Shown: positions 44,072 to 53,121, numbered from the stretch's first letter. The stretch is 64,000 nt of DNA from Candidatus Uhrbacteria bacterium (GCA_018499965.2 JAHBAS020000006.1:31559-95558), one strand, 5' to 3'. Numbers and translations are program-made. Notes: generated by a model from the sequence alone, not told the origin.

Positions 44072-44524
44072 ATGCCGGATAAGTTTATCGTTCCGCAGTT
44101 TATCGAAAATGAGGATAAGATTCTCGGTCCGGTTACGGTACGCCAATTCGTCCTTTCACTTATTACGGTCGGTGTCGTCTTTTTAGAGTATCGATTGTTG
44201 AAGTTGCCGTATTTCATTTTTGCCACGGTGATCACGGTTCCTATCGGAGGCGTCTTCGGATTCGTAAAAGTGAATGGTCAGCCGTTCCATATTTTCTTTT
44301 TGAACTTCATGCAAACCATGCTGCGTCCAGGATTGCGTGTATGGGACAAGGCTCCGAAGGAAGACGAATTACGTTTGTTGATTAAGCCGCAGACCATCGC
44401 GGAAAAAGATCCGAATGACATGCCGCGACGAAAGCCGAAGCCAGGATCGTCCCGATTACGGGATCTCTCACTCACCGTGAATACCGGAGGCGTCTATGAT
44501 GCTGATACGGACAATTCATCCTAA
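44072..44524 (+). CDS. PrgI-family membrane protein
   Basis: This 150-residue protein begins KFIVPQFIENEDKILGPVTVRQF, the PrgI signature. Two adjacent TM helices (FVLSLITVGVVFLEYRLL and FIFATVITVPIGGVFGFV) follow. PrgI proteins sit beside VirB4 ATPases in Gram-positive-type conjugation systems and probably form part of the inner-membrane channel (VirB3-like position). The C-terminal 50 residues are basic and soluble. It is followed 3 bases later by the VirB4 N-terminal gene, so they are co-transcribed. Confidence 0.85.
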   Translation: MPDKFIVPQFIENEDKILGPVTVRQFVLSLITVGVVFLEYRLLKLPYFIFATVITVPIGGVFGFVKVNGQPFHIFFLNFMQTMLRPGLRVWDKAPKEDELRLLIKPQTIAEKDPNDMPRRKPKPGSSRLRDLSLTVNTGGVYDADTDNSS

Positions 44525-44527
44525 TGT

Positions 44528-45232
44528 ATGCAGAGCACGAAACTCGCTGGAAGTAAGAAAGGGCCGCCAACGCAGCACTTCCTTGATATTGCAGAAATCA
44601 AGGAAGACACAGTGATTCTCAAAGACGGAACGCTTCGTGCGGTACTTCTGGTTTCGAGTATTAATTTTGCGCTTAAAAACATGGACGAGCAGAATGCGAT
44701 CGTCCAGGCGTACATGGGATTCTTGAATTCCATCGAGTTTCCAATTCAGGTAGTGATTCAGAGTCGTCGCATGAATATCGACGACTACCTCATGCGTTTG
44801 AAGAAGGCGGAGAAAGATCAGAAGAATGAATTGCTACGAAATCAGATCGTCGACTACCGGGAGTATATTCATCAGCTCGTAGAGCTTGGCGAAATCATGC
44901 AGAAGCGATTCTATGTGATCGTGCCGCTGGATCCGGCGACGAGCGGTGAGGCCGGGGGAGAGGGGTTGAAGCGTCGTGGATTTTTTGCGCGCGCACAGGA
45001 GTTGCTTACGCCAGCCGCCGCGATCCGTCTTTCGGAAAAGCGCTTCAAGGACAAACGGGAACAGCTTGCGCTTCGCGTAAACAGCGTGTTGAGCGGATTG
45101 TCTTCCATGTCGCTCAATGCGGTGATGTTGGATACGCAGTCGCTCATCGAGCTCTACTACACGGTGTACAATCCGGAATTGTTTGAAACACAGCGTCTCG
45201 AAGATATTAATAAGCTCCAACTTGAAGGGTAA
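44528..45232 (+). CDS. VirB4 N-terminal-like (TraC-type) protein
   Basis: This 234-residue protein matches the N-terminal domain found before the ATPase in VirB4/TraC proteins. Its words include DTVILKDGTLRAVLLVSSINFALKN, FPIQVVIQSRRMNIDDYL and the C-terminal YNPELFETQRL. Here it is a separate gene just 5 bases ahead of the ATPase gene, so the two halves are split into adjacent ORFs. No Walker motif is present. Confidence 0.8.
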   Translation: MQSTKLAGSKKGPPTQHFLDIAEIKEDTVILKDGTLRAVLLVSSINFALKNMDEQNAIVQAYMGFLNSIEFPIQVVIQSRRMNIDDYLMRLKKAEKDQKNELLRNQIVDYREYIHQLVELGEIMQKRFYVIVPLDPATSGEAGGEGLKRRGFFARAQELLTPAAAIRLSEKRFKDKREQLALRVNSVLSGLSSMSLNAVMLDTQSLIELYYTVYNPELFETQRLEDINKLQLEG

Positions 45233-45237
45233 ACGGT

Positions 45238-47163
45238 ATGGCCATTGAAATCAAAAAAAAGAAAGCCATCGACGCCTCGGAACTCATCAAAGACGGGGTC
45301 GAGTTTAAGAAAGCCAAATCCAAGGAAGAGCTCAAGAAAGAGCAAGCCGAAGAACGTGTAGCCTTGGAAGAGGAGCGCGTGTATCGCAAGGGCGTCGCGT
45401 CGATCAAGGATTTGATCGCGCCGGCCTCCATGAAGGTGGATCCGTCGTTCGTACGGCTGGGAGACGTATTCGTCCGTACGCTTTTCATCGTGACCTACCC
45501 TCGATACGTGACCGTAGGATGGGCAAGTCCGATCATCAACCTTTCGGCACAATTGGATATCTCGATGTTTTTCTATCCTATTAAAGCGGATGTCATCTTA
45601 AAGGAATTGAAGCGCAAGGTGGGTGTGTTAGAGGCGCAGATCACCATGGACGCAGAAGCAGGGAAGGCGCGTGATCCAATTGCGGAAACGGCGTTGCGCG
45701 ACATCGAACAATTGCGAGATGACCTCACGCAGGGGATCGAGCACTTTTTCCAATTCGGTTTTTACTGCACGTTCTACTCTCGAAGTCAGGATGAATTGGA
45801 AAAATTGACCCGCCAGGTGGAAACCACCTTCGGCGCCATGTTGATCTATACCAAGCGCGCGTACTACCAGGCGGAGCAGGGATTCAATTCCACGATGCCG
45901 CTCGGAAATGACGAACTCATGATCACGTTCAACATGAGTACGTCGCCGATCGCGTCGAGCTTTCCATTTACGTCCGCGGAATTGACGAGCGATAACGGCA
46001 TTCTGTACGGCGTGAACCGACATAACAATTCGCTCATCATTTTCGACCGATTCTCGTTGCAGAATGCCAATGCGGTGATCTTCGCCACGTCCGGTGCGGG
46101 AAAATCGTATGCGATCAAATTGGAAATTCTTCGATCGCTGATGCTTGGTACGGAAGTGATCGTGATCGATCCAGAAATGGAATACAAGCATCTTTCGGAT
46201 GCGGTTGGTGGAACGTATATCAACATTTCCCTCGCTTCCAGCGCCAAGATCAATCCGTTCGATCTTCCGCGTCCATCCGGTGAAGCTATTTCAACGGAAG
46301 ATATTATCCGTAGCGCGGTCATCATCTTAAAAGGATTGCTTCGCTTGATGCTCGGCAAGCTCACGTCACAGGAAGATAGTATTTTGGATCGCGCCTTGCT
46401 CGAAACGTATGCGAAGAAAGATATCGTGCCGGGATCGGATCTTGCCACGGTAGAGCCGCCGATCCTCCAGGACTTCCAAGATATTCTCGAAGGCATGGAA
46501 GGGACGTCGGACTTGGTGATTCGTTTGAAGAAGTATACGGAAGGCACGTTCTCCGGATTGCTCAATTCGCCGACCACGGTGAACATGAGCAATATTCTCG
46601 TGATTTTCTCCGTACGAGACTTGGAAGACGAGTTGCGCCCGATGGCCATTTATACGGTCATCAACTACATTTGGAATGTGGTCCGTTCGGAGCGCAAAAA
46701 GCGCGTCCTCGTGATCGACGAAGCCTGGTGGCTCATGCAGCATGAGGATTCTGCCAAATTCATCTTCGCGCTGGTCAAACGTTGCCGAAAGTATTACATG
46801 GGCGTCACGACGATTACGCAGGACGTGAACGACTTCTTGACCTCTCCATACGGTCAGGCGATCGTAACGAACTCTTCAATCCAGCTTTTGCTTCGCCAGA
46901 GTCCAGCGTCTATCGATCTTGTAGGAAAGACCTTCTTGCTCACGCAGTCCGAAAAGTATCTTCTCCTTGAGAGCGGAAGAGGCGAGGGGATTTTCTTCGC
47001 CGGGCAAAAGCACGCGGCGATCCAAATCGTGGCGTCATATGCAGAAGACCAAATCGTTACCACGGATCCGAAGCAGCTCTTGCAAATTGAACAAGCGAAA
47101 AAGGATTTTCAGCAATCCGTGGGTGATCCGGATGTCGTAGCTCCGTCCCCAGGAATTGGCTAG
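45238..47163 (+). CDS. VirB4-family secretion ATPase
   Basis: This 641-residue hexameric-type ATPase drives type IV secretion or conjugation-like transport. Walker A is ATSGAGKSYAIK near residue 285 and Walker B is VLVIDEAWWLMQ near residue 490. The arginine-rich LRQSPASIDLVGKTF and the C-terminal SGRGEGIFFAGQKH region are typical of the family. The first 180 residues lack the usual VirB4 N-domain and instead overlap in role with the gene at 44528. No VirD4 coupling protein or relaxase is in the window. Confidence 0.9.
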   Translation: MAIEIKKKKAIDASELIKDGVEFKKAKSKEELKKEQAEERVALEEERVYRKGVASIKDLIAPASMKVDPSFVRLGDVFVRTLFIVTYPRYVTVGWASPIINLSAQLDISMFFYPIKADVILKELKRKVGVLEAQITMDAEAGKARDPIAETALRDIEQLRDDLTQGIEHFFQFGFYCTFYSRSQDELEKLTRQVETTFGAMLIYTKRAYYQAEQGFNSTMPLGNDELMITFNMSTSPIASSFPFTSAELTSDNGILYGVNRHNNSLIIFDRFSLQNANAVIFATSGAGKSYAIKLEILRSLMLGTEVIVIDPEMEYKHLSDAVGGTYINISLASSAKINPFDLPRPSGEAISTEDIIRSAVIILKGLLRLMLGKLTSQEDSILDRALLETYAKKDIVPGSDLATVEPPILQDFQDILEGMEGTSDLVIRLKKYTEGTFSGLLNSPTTVNMSNILVIFSVRDLEDELRPMAIYTVINYIWNVVRSERKKRVLVIDEAWWLMQHEDSAKFIFALVKRCRKYYMGVTTITQDVNDFLTSPYGQAIVTNSSIQLLLRQSPASIDLVGKTFLLTQSEKYLLLESGRGEGIFFAGQKHAAIQIVASYAEDQIVTTDPKQLLQIEQAKKDFQQSVGDPDVVAPSPGIG

Positions 47164-47225
47164 ATCAGTAGGTATCTATCGTCTTCGTATCGCCTCCCAT
47201 CTACTACCTACCACCTACTACTCAT

Positions 47226-47867
47226 ATGGATCGTCGTACAAAAATCATTCTCCTCATTATCGGCTCCGTGATCCTTCTGGCTCTCGTGATCTGGTTTTTC
47301 GTGTGGCCGTTATTGCAGCCGGTACTCCCGACGTTCTCAAAACCTCAACCGCCGGCGATCGGGGAGCCTCAGCCTCCGTCTACGGAGATTCCGAACACCA
47401 CGACTCCGGGAGGCGCGAATGGATCGAATCAGGATCCGCTCACGGTTTCCCCGGGATCGGATAACCCGGATATTCAGCGCATCATCGAACTTTCGCGTCG
47501 TGCCGGCGTGCTCGCCGAACGCGCAGAGAGTGGTTCGAGCCAGGGTATGTTCAATAACTACGCGGATGCGGCATTGGACGCTTCTCCGGAGCTCGCCAAA
47601 AAGTTCCTTGCCCAACAAGCAGAGCTTCGAAAAGCACATCCGGAAACCGGACCGAATTACCTCACCCTCGCGCGACGGCTCGTGGAGATTCCAGAATCGC
47701 GTGATACGATCAATGGAGATGCGTTCATCGTTCGCGTGCAATTACAGGTTCAAGTCACGGATAACGGAAAGACGTCCACTGAGTATCGTGAAGCCACCGT
47801 CCGTTTTGATCGTCAGGGAGGGGATTGGGTGATTGCCTCATACGAGACCAAGCCTTTTACTCCGTAG
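47226..47867 (+). CDS. Membrane-anchored protein after the VirB4 gene
   Basis: This 213-residue protein has one N-terminal TM helix (IILLIIGSVILLALVIWFFVW, residues about 7-27). A Pro/Thr/Gly-rich linker to about residue 75 follows, then a helical NTF2-like or VirB8-like alpha/beta region ending VRFDRQGGDWVIASYETKPF. The TM-plus-linker-plus-soluble-domain order fits a VirB8-like assembly factor, inferred from layout and neighbours only. It lies 62 bases after the VirB4 ATPase, with a short tract of CTACTACCTACC repeats between. Confidence 0.65.
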   Translation: MDRRTKIILLIIGSVILLALVIWFFVWPLLQPVLPTFSKPQPPAIGEPQPPSTEIPNTTTPGGANGSNQDPLTVSPGSDNPDIQRIIELSRRAGVLAERAESGSSQGMFNNYADAALDASPELAKKFLAQQAELRKAHPETGPNYLTLARRLVEIPESRDTINGDAFIVRVQLQVQVTDNGKTSTEYREATVRFDRQGGDWVIASYETKPFTP

Positions 47868-47932
47868 GAAAAGAAGGTTTTTATTGGAAGACTTATCCCC
47901 ATTGCAGAAGTGTTTGAGCTAGGAGAGACTGG

Positions 47933-48646
47933 ATGGGGATGAAATGGTCTTCATGGGTTTCTGTCTTTTTAGATACGATGTATCCACCCTCTTGTATCCA
48001 TTGCGGAGCAAGGGGGTTTTGGTGGTGCGAGACATGTCGGGAAAAGGTTGAGCGACTTGATTGCGATCCATGTCCACAATGCTTAAAGATGCACGGAGTT
48101 GGATTATGCAATGACACGCTTCCTTTTGAGGGCGTTGTCGCGTGCGGATATTATCATTCGCCGCCGCTCCGCCGGATGATTGCGGCTGTAAAGTATCAAG
48201 GCGTTACGGCGCTGGCATGCGATGTTGAGGTGTTTCTTTCGCGGGAGCGCATGGCGCGATCGGCGATATTTCCATGGTCGCATGAGCCGTCTTTGCACCT
48301 TCTCCCGATGCCGCTCGCATCGTCTCGTGAGCGCGAGCGGGGGTTTAATCAAGCGGTATGGTTGGCGGAGCGCATGCGCGCTGCATGGCATTTTTCCGGG
48401 CCACTTCTTCACCAGGATATTCTCACAAGGTCACTGCTTATATCTCCGCAAGCAGAGATTGATGATCCGAATATCCGTGCCGCGAACGTATCAGGGTCAT
48501 TCATGGTTCACGGTACGGTCCCGGAAGCTATTCTTTTAATCGATGATGTCGTGACAACCGGATCAACAGCCAAAGAAGCTGCGTTATGCCTTAAGAAGGC
48601 CGGAGCAAAGCGGGTGTATGTGACATGCTTGGCACTGGGGAGGTGA
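47933..48646 (+). CDS. comF: ComF-family phosphoribosyltransferase-like protein
   Basis: ComF proteins have a zinc ribbon and a phosphoribosyltransferase fold and are linked to DNA uptake. The 237-residue protein has CIHCG...CETC...CPQC at the N-terminus and the PRPP motif ILLIDDVVTTGSTAKE at the C-terminus. The substrate and exact reaction are not known. It closes the secretion cluster and, with dprA, points to natural transformation. ATG 47939 is a possible alternative start. Confidence 0.85.
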   Translation: MGMKWSSWVSVFLDTMYPPSCIHCGARGFWWCETCREKVERLDCDPCPQCLKMHGVGLCNDTLPFEGVVACGYYHSPPLRRMIAAVKYQGVTALACDVEVFLSRERMARSAIFPWSHEPSLHLLPMPLASSRERERGFNQAVWLAERMRAAWHFSGPLLHQDILTRSLLISPQAEIDDPNIRAANVSGSFMVHGTVPEAILLIDDVVTTGSTAKEAALCLKKAGAKRVYVTCLALGR

Positions 48647-48691
48647 GAATCTCCTATTTAAGGCTATTTTTCTTCTATTTGTCTATAATGC

Positions 48692-48720
48692 TTGACATTT
48701 TAGGCATTTTAGGCTATAGT
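48692..48720 (+). promoter_or_regulatory. Near-consensus promoter of the repeat lipoprotein gene
   Basis: TTGACA, 17 bases, TATAGT. The spacer holds two copies of ATTTTAGGC (48696-48714). The leader to the ATG at 48842 is about 115 bases and ends with GGAGGAG. Confidence 0.8.
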
Positions 48721-48841
48721 GTGCGGTTCACTTTGGGCTTAAAGGAGGAGAGAACCCTTTTCCAAAGCGGACAGTACATCAACCCTTTTCGTACCTCGAA
48801 AAACGAAGAGTTTACAGACAAGAAAGTTGGAGGAGCGCATC

Positions 48842-50086
48842 ATGAAGAAGAATCATTTTGTCACCGTCTCGATCATTTCGGTTTTGGCTTTGGTTGCTTG
48901 CGATTTCGGTATGGATGCTCCTGATTACTCCCAATGGGATCCGAAGCCACAAACGGCTACGGGTAAGGGCGGATCAGGGTTTGTCGTCGACACCGAGGAC
49001 GGTACTTCTCAGACGTGTTCATGCAATTGTCTGGATATCCAAATCCAGTCCGTCAACAAGGTCGGGACGCTTGCTCCAAGCAAGCACAGTCTCGGTCTCA
49101 ATACCCCCAAGGCATGTGTCCCGTGTCCGGATAGCCAATGTGGCAGAAGCGCGGGCGGTTCCGGCAATACCGAAGATCCGCCTGGTGGATCTTCCGGTGT
49201 CGGCGGTTCAACGTCCGTTTCCATTGCTGGTGCTGCTGGATTAGGGAATACCGAAGATCCTCCGCAAGGTGGAACGTCGTCCATGGGTGGATCGAGTAGT
49301 ATCGGTGGCAATACCGGCGAAACCCAAGATCCTCCGAAGGGCGGATCAACCGGCGTCGGTGGAGGTTCCACACAAGATCCTCCGCAAGGTGGTTCTCCGG
49401 CAACTGGCGGCACGACTTCGGTCGGCGTTGGTGGCGGATCGACACAGGATCCTCCAGTGGGCGGAAAGGCTTCGACAGGTGGAACTTCTTCCACAGGCGG
49501 AGCGACGGGTACTGGCGGCGGATCAACGCAAGATCCTCCAGTTGGCGGCAAGTCTTCCACGGGCGGTTCTCCGGCAACTGGCGGCACGACTTCGGTCGGC
49601 GCTGGTGGAGGTTCCACACAGGATCCTCCAGTGGGCGGAAAGGCTTCGACAGGTGGAACTTCTTCCACAGGCGGAGCTGGAACAGGCGGTTCGACGAATT
49701 GTGGAAAGAACGATTACAAGTTCTACACCGACAGCGCAGAGGAATACCTCGGCGAAGGCGTGACTACGATCGTCGACTTGGATGACGCAACGGCTGCGCC
49801 AATCGTTACACATTGTGGCGATGCATCATGTTGCTTCTATCATGTCCCAAATTCGTGTCATCGCTGGGCCGTCTATCAAACGACGGAGAGCGAGGGGATG
49901 CCGCGCATTCCTTCGTACAATGCCACGACGAATAAGGCATATCTCCAATGGAACGCGAAGCCCGAAATTACGACAGCGGGCTACTACGTCTTGATATCGG
50001 GAACGGACTATAACCTGTCCTGCAATGCGAATCACGAATGCGTGCTCATCCTCGAGCCGCATGCAGGAGAGCATTTCTACCGGTAA
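48842..50086 (+). CDS. Lipoprotein with tandem STQDPPxGG repeats
   Basis: This 414-residue lipoprotein starts MKKNHFVTVSIISVLALVAC, with the lipobox ALVAC. The track start is rejected because the signal peptide and a GGAGGAG site support 48842. A short Cys-rich module (TCSCNC, CVPCPDSQC) follows. About 170 residues of imperfect tandem repeats then appear (GGSTQDPPVGGKASTGGTSSTGG-like units). A C-terminal globular domain of about 125 residues has paired Cys (CGDASCCFYHVPNSC). The repeats look like a stalk that carries the C-terminal domain away from the cell. Function is unknown; a surface adhesin or sensor is possible. The linker style recalls myxobacterial proteins. Confidence 0.8.
   Translation: MKKNHFVTVSIISVLALVACDFGMDAPDYSQWDPKPQTATGKGGSGFVVDTEDGTSQTCSCNCLDIQIQSVNKVGTLAPSKHSLGLNTPKACVPCPDSQCGRSAGGSGNTEDPPGGSSGVGGSTSVSIAGAAGLGNTEDPPQGGTSSMGGSSSIGGNTGETQDPPKGGSTGVGGGSTQDPPQGGSPATGGTTSVGVGGGSTQDPPVGGKASTGGTSSTGGATGTGGGSTQDPPVGGKSSTGGSPATGGTTSVGAGGGSTQDPPVGGKASTGGTSSTGGAGTGGSTNCGKNDYKFYTDSAEEYLGEGVTTIVDLDDATAAPIVTHCGDASCCFYHVPNSCHRWAVYQTTESEGMPRIPSYNATTNKAYLQWNAKPEITTAGYYVLISGTDYNLSCNANHECVLILEPHAGEHFYR
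49310..49700 (+). repeat. Coding tandem repeats of the lipoprotein
   Basis: At least five copies of a GGCGGATCAACGCAAGATCC-type unit, each followed by a TCCA/GTGGGCGG-ending variant, occur in frame. Longer segments (GGTTCTCCGGCAACTGGCGG and GGCTTCGACAGGTGGAACTT) are repeated exactly, so the region can expand or contract by recombination. Confidence 0.75.
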
Positions 50087-50156
50087 CAACGACCGCATCG
50101 TCGTATCAATGATCGTACATTTCGATCTATAGCGTTCTTATGCGCTATACTCGCTA

Positions 50157-50188
50157 AACGACCTCTTAATGCTAAGGGGTCGTTTTTC
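50157..50188 (+). terminator. Terminator after the repeat lipoprotein gene
   Basis: AACGACC-CTTA and TAAG-GGTCGTT pair on an ATGC loop with one unpaired base on each side, followed by TTTTCG. It is 70 bases past the stop. Confidence 0.75.
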
Positions 50189-50247
50189 GTTTTTACAAGT
50201 CTACGGGGCCTACCGTCGCCCTCTCCGTTTTGCTACGATCCTTTCAT

Positions 50248-50850
50248 ATGACCGAGATCGAGATCGAAAAGAAGTTTCTTCCGTCTGAAGATCAGCTAAA
50301 ACGTCTCCTCGAAGGCGCTGTGGAAGGGGGAGAGAAGGTGAATACGGATACGTATTACGATACGGCGACGTATGCGTTTGGAATGAAGGATTGGTGGTTG
50401 CGTAAACGGAACGAAGGTTATGAGTTAAAGATCTCGTTGAATGCCCATGGTCACGTAATGACGAACCGGTACCGTGAAGTCACGGACGAGCTTGAGATTC
50501 GTCGCGAGCTAGGTCTTTCAGAAGAAGAGGAGATGGATACGGCGCTTGCCGCGCAGGGGATTGTGCCATTCGGAACATGGACCACCCGTCGTCATGCGTA
50601 TACGAAAGATGGATTCACGATTGATGTCGATGAAGTCGATTTCGGCACGTTTAAGCATCATGTGGTTGAAATCGAATTGATCGTTTCCGATGCGTCTTTA
50701 GCTGAAGAGGCGAGTGAGCGCATTCTCGCATTTGCCCGAGGGTATGGATTAAGCACCGAGCCGATTGCCGGAAAAGCCACGACGTATCTCAAGCGCGAAC
50801 GACCCGAGCATTACGCAGCGTTGGAAAAAGTTTGGTCAGCAAAAGTGTGA
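50248..50850 (+). CDS. CYTH-domain triphosphatase-like protein
   Basis: The start at 50248 (MTEIEIEKKFL) puts the ExExK motif at the N-terminus, where CYTH proteins have it; the track start adds 6 residues. The 200-residue length fits the family. Charged strand motifs RKRNEGYELKIS, VDEVDFG and VEIELIV line the expected tunnel. CYTH enzymes hydrolyse triphosphates such as thiamine triphosphate or inorganic tripolyphosphate, or make cAMP; which applies is unknown. It is likely co-transcribed with the next gene, 21 bases on. Confidence 0.82.
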   Translation: MTEIEIEKKFLPSEDQLKRLLEGAVEGGEKVNTDTYYDTATYAFGMKDWWLRKRNEGYELKISLNAHGHVMTNRYREVTDELEIRRELGLSEEEEMDTALAAQGIVPFGTWTTRRHAYTKDGFTIDVDEVDFGTFKHHVVEIELIVSDASLAEEASERILAFARGYGLSTEPIAGKATTYLKRERPEHYAALEKVWSAKV

Positions 50851-50871
50851 AATTCGTGTTAGGATATCTCT

Positions 50872-51222
50872 ATGACGAAACCTCGGATCTATACCATGAG
50901 CTTCGCCAGCGTCTATCCTTTGTATATTGCAAAGGCAGAGAAAAAAGGACGCACGAAAGCAGAAGTCGATGAAATTATCCGTTGGTTGACCGGATATACG
51001 CAGAAGCAGCTAGAAAGTCAGTTAAAAAAGGGAGTAGATATTGAGACGTTCATTGCCAAAGCTCCTGCGCTGAACCCTTCGCGGGCATTGATCACAGGCA
51101 TCGTTTGTGGCGTTCGAGTGGAAGAGGTGAAAGAACCAATGATGCGGGAAATCCGGTATTTGGATAAACTGATCGATGAGTTGGCAAAAGGAAAGGTGAT
51201 TGAGAAGATTTTACGAAAATAA
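50872..51222 (+). CDS. DUF2200-family protein
   Basis: This 116-residue protein closely matches the DUF2200 family: [37 protein letters not shown] and [26 protein letters not shown]. It is small, helical, basic and cytoplasmic. Family members occur in many bacteria but have no established function. Its end overlaps the next frame by a few bases only in the track version; with the start at 51230 there is a gap of 7 bases. Confidence 0.82.
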   Translation: MTKPRIYTMSFASVYPLYIAKAEKKGRTKAEVDEIIRWLTGYTQKQLESQLKKGVDIETFIAKAPALNPSRALITGIVCGVRVEEVKEPMMREIRYLDKLIDELAKGKVIEKILRK

Positions 51223-51229
51223 TTTTTTT

Positions 51230-52582
51230 ATGAAGAAGTCTATTTCAAACTATCAACATACCGTCATAATTAGCGCGATCTGTTTTTTTACGATGGTCGT
51301 GTTCGTTTTAGCTGCGGTTTTTCTTAGCTTTCCGGCCACGCCAAGGTCTCAAGCACCCTCTCTCGGTGCGGTAGTATCTGTAGGGACGACGACTAGCGAC
51401 GTGGAACGAGTCGTTCCTCCTGTGCAGGGGGAATGGCAAGCTTCCGTCTATGGTTCAACGGCCTGTGTAGGTTATACCCGCGATGACCAGCGTGTTCTTT
51501 TTAAAGAATGGGTCATCGAAGCTGCGGATGCGAATTCTTTTGAAGAGATTGGGGAGTTATATACCGGTTTGTATGATGTGATTTGCGTTTCAAGGGATAA
51601 GAATGCCGTTTTTGCAATTAATCCACATGATGGAGTGGTGCATGTTCTCGATCTAGACCCAAAGACCGTTGAATTGTTGGATGGGGATGTCGCAGACAGG
51701 ACTGGATATATCAAAGATAAAAACGGTGTCTATTTTCGAGGATGGCTTGAACCAGTGTTAGGCGCCGACCCCGTGACATTCCAAGTGTCGAGTACGACGA
51801 ATGTCGTCGCCGATAGCGCGTGGATATATGAGTGCGAAAAACGCGTGGTGCCGAATCAAGAGAGTGCTATAGTGTTAGGCGATTTTTATGGAAAAACGAA
51901 AACCGCCGTTTATCATGCAGGTCGAAAAATTCCAGGTGCAAATCCGGAGACGTTTACGGTAATCGGCGGCGACGGCATTATGCACTGTGAATCTCAAACG
52001 GGCGGATATGCCATTGATGGTGACGATGTATATTTCGGTGGAAAATTAATTGTAGGGGCTGATGGCGCGACGTTTGAGCGAACGGGTCGCGTTGGATATG
52101 CGAGAGATAAAAATGGGGAATATGCTCATGGCGTTTTGGTTCGGAATGATTTCAAAAGATGCTCCACGGATCCTGCGCTTCTTCCTGGTGGGGTATCGGC
52201 CTGGCTTCCTATTGTTCCGGAAGTAGGTATGAGCATGTTGAATACGCTATTTGAATTTTGCACCATGGCCGATGGAAGGATTCTTATCGGTGTAAAGGAC
52301 AAGTCTGGTCTTGAACAAAAAACCTATAGGCTTTTTGATGCAAAGAAGAATCTTGTGGCGACGACGAGTCTTTCGTGCAATGACCAGGATTCATACGGTC
52401 TCGTTTTACATGAGAGTATCCAGAATCTTCAGGGGACGAGAATAAAATTAGCGTGCCAGATAGAGGACGCGTGTGCGAGTCGGGATTTTTATCAGCTAGA
52501 TCTCACGAAATTTTTAAGCGGTTCAACGGAAGTTATTGCACCCATCAAAGACGAGCACTACGATTGTGGGTATAGGGGATAG
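51230..52582 (+). CDS. DKNYY-repeat membrane-anchored protein
   Basis: The start at 51230 opens a TM helix (VIISAICFFTMVVFVLAAVFL, residues about 12-32). The 450-residue protein then has repeated DKNYY-type units around conserved DKNxVYxxG words (SRDKNAVFAINP, IKDKNGVYFRGW, ARDKNGEYAHGV, DGDDVYFGGK). These form a beta-rich repeat domain outside the cell. The C-terminal 130 residues are a separate domain with four Cys. The function of the family is unknown. Confidence 0.78.
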   Translation: MKKSISNYQHTVIISAICFFTMVVFVLAAVFLSFPATPRSQAPSLGAVVSVGTTTSDVERVVPPVQGEWQASVYGSTACVGYTRDDQRVLFKEWVIEAADANSFEEIGELYTGLYDVICVSRDKNAVFAINPHDGVVHVLDLDPKTVELLDGDVADRTGYIKDKNGVYFRGWLEPVLGADPVTFQVSSTTNVVADSAWIYECEKRVVPNQESAIVLGDFYGKTKTAVYHAGRKIPGANPETFTVIGGDGIMHCESQTGGYAIDGDDVYFGGKLIVGADGATFERTGRVGYARDKNGEYAHGVLVRNDFKRCSTDPALLPGGVSAWLPIVPEVGMSMLNTLFEFCTMADGRILIGVKDKSGLEQKTYRLFDAKKNLVATTSLSCNDQDSYGLVLHESIQNLQGTRIKLACQIEDACASRDFYQLDLTKFLSGSTEVIAPIKDEHYDCGYRG

Positions 52583-52617
52583 CGGAACGAATCGATCCAC
52601 GTTTTTACATTGCGCCT

Positions 52618-52653
52618 AAAATCGATCTTTTTATGCAAAGGGATCGGTTTTTA
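52618..52653 (+). terminator. Terminator after the DKNYY gene
   Basis: AAAATCGATC and GATCGGTTTT form a stem with a G-T pair, followed by T. It is 36 bases past the stop. Confidence 0.6.
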
Positions 52654-52679
52654 TGGTACCGCCGATATGTGTAATCGTC

Positions 52680-52708
52680 TTGACAAAAAGGGAGTTTTGG
52701 GATACGTT
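52680..52708 (+). promoter_or_regulatory. Promoter of the membrane/SPFH-like pair
   Basis: TTGACA, 17 bases, TACGTT. The leader to ATG 52780 is about 65 bases and contains a small hairpin (CCGC-AAATA-GCGG) just ahead of a GAGGAGG ribosome site. Confidence 0.65.
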
Positions 52709-52779
52709 CCGTCCAGTTCTATCAAAGCTGAATATCAAGGAAATCTACATATCCGCAAATAGCGGATGAGGAGGTTATC

Positions 52780-53118
52780 ATGCATGCGAATCAGGTAAAT
52801 ATGGAAGGTTTTTGGCGAGCGGCAGAAATGCCCATGGAAATCGCGATTGGCGTTATCGTTACGACGATCGCGATCTACTGCCTCTGTCGTTTTCTGCTCT
52901 TGCCGAAATTAGAGCTGTCGGATGAGGAGGGGAGCGGCATGATCAGAACGTTGAGTATCGTTGCCGGATCCGTGGTCGTCCTTACTTTACTCATCCTTAC
53001 GTGGTCGCTCGTTTCGCTCTCGACGAATCGCTTGCCGCGCAAGGAATTGGATCGCAGCGAGATCTACAAGCAAATGGAATCGAATACGGCCGAGTCCGAT
53101 GAGAAGGAAGGGAAGTGA
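52780..53118 (+). CDS. Small membrane protein with two TM helices
   Basis: This 112-residue protein has TM helices near residues 20-42 (IAIGVIVTTIAIYCLCRFLLL) and 58-80 (IVAGSVVVLTLLILTWSLVSL). A charged C-terminal tail (SNTAESDEKEGK) follows. A GAGGAGG site before the ATG supports the start. No family is recognised. It is translationally close to the lipoprotein gene, whose ATG is 3 bases after its stop, so the pair probably acts together. Confidence 0.65.
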   Translation: MHANQVNMEGFWRAAEMPMEIAIGVIVTTIAIYCLCRFLLLPKLELSDEEGSGMIRTLSIVAGSVVVLTLLILTWSLVSLSTNRLPRKELDRSEIYKQMESNTAESDEKEGK

Positions 53119-53121
53119 GTG

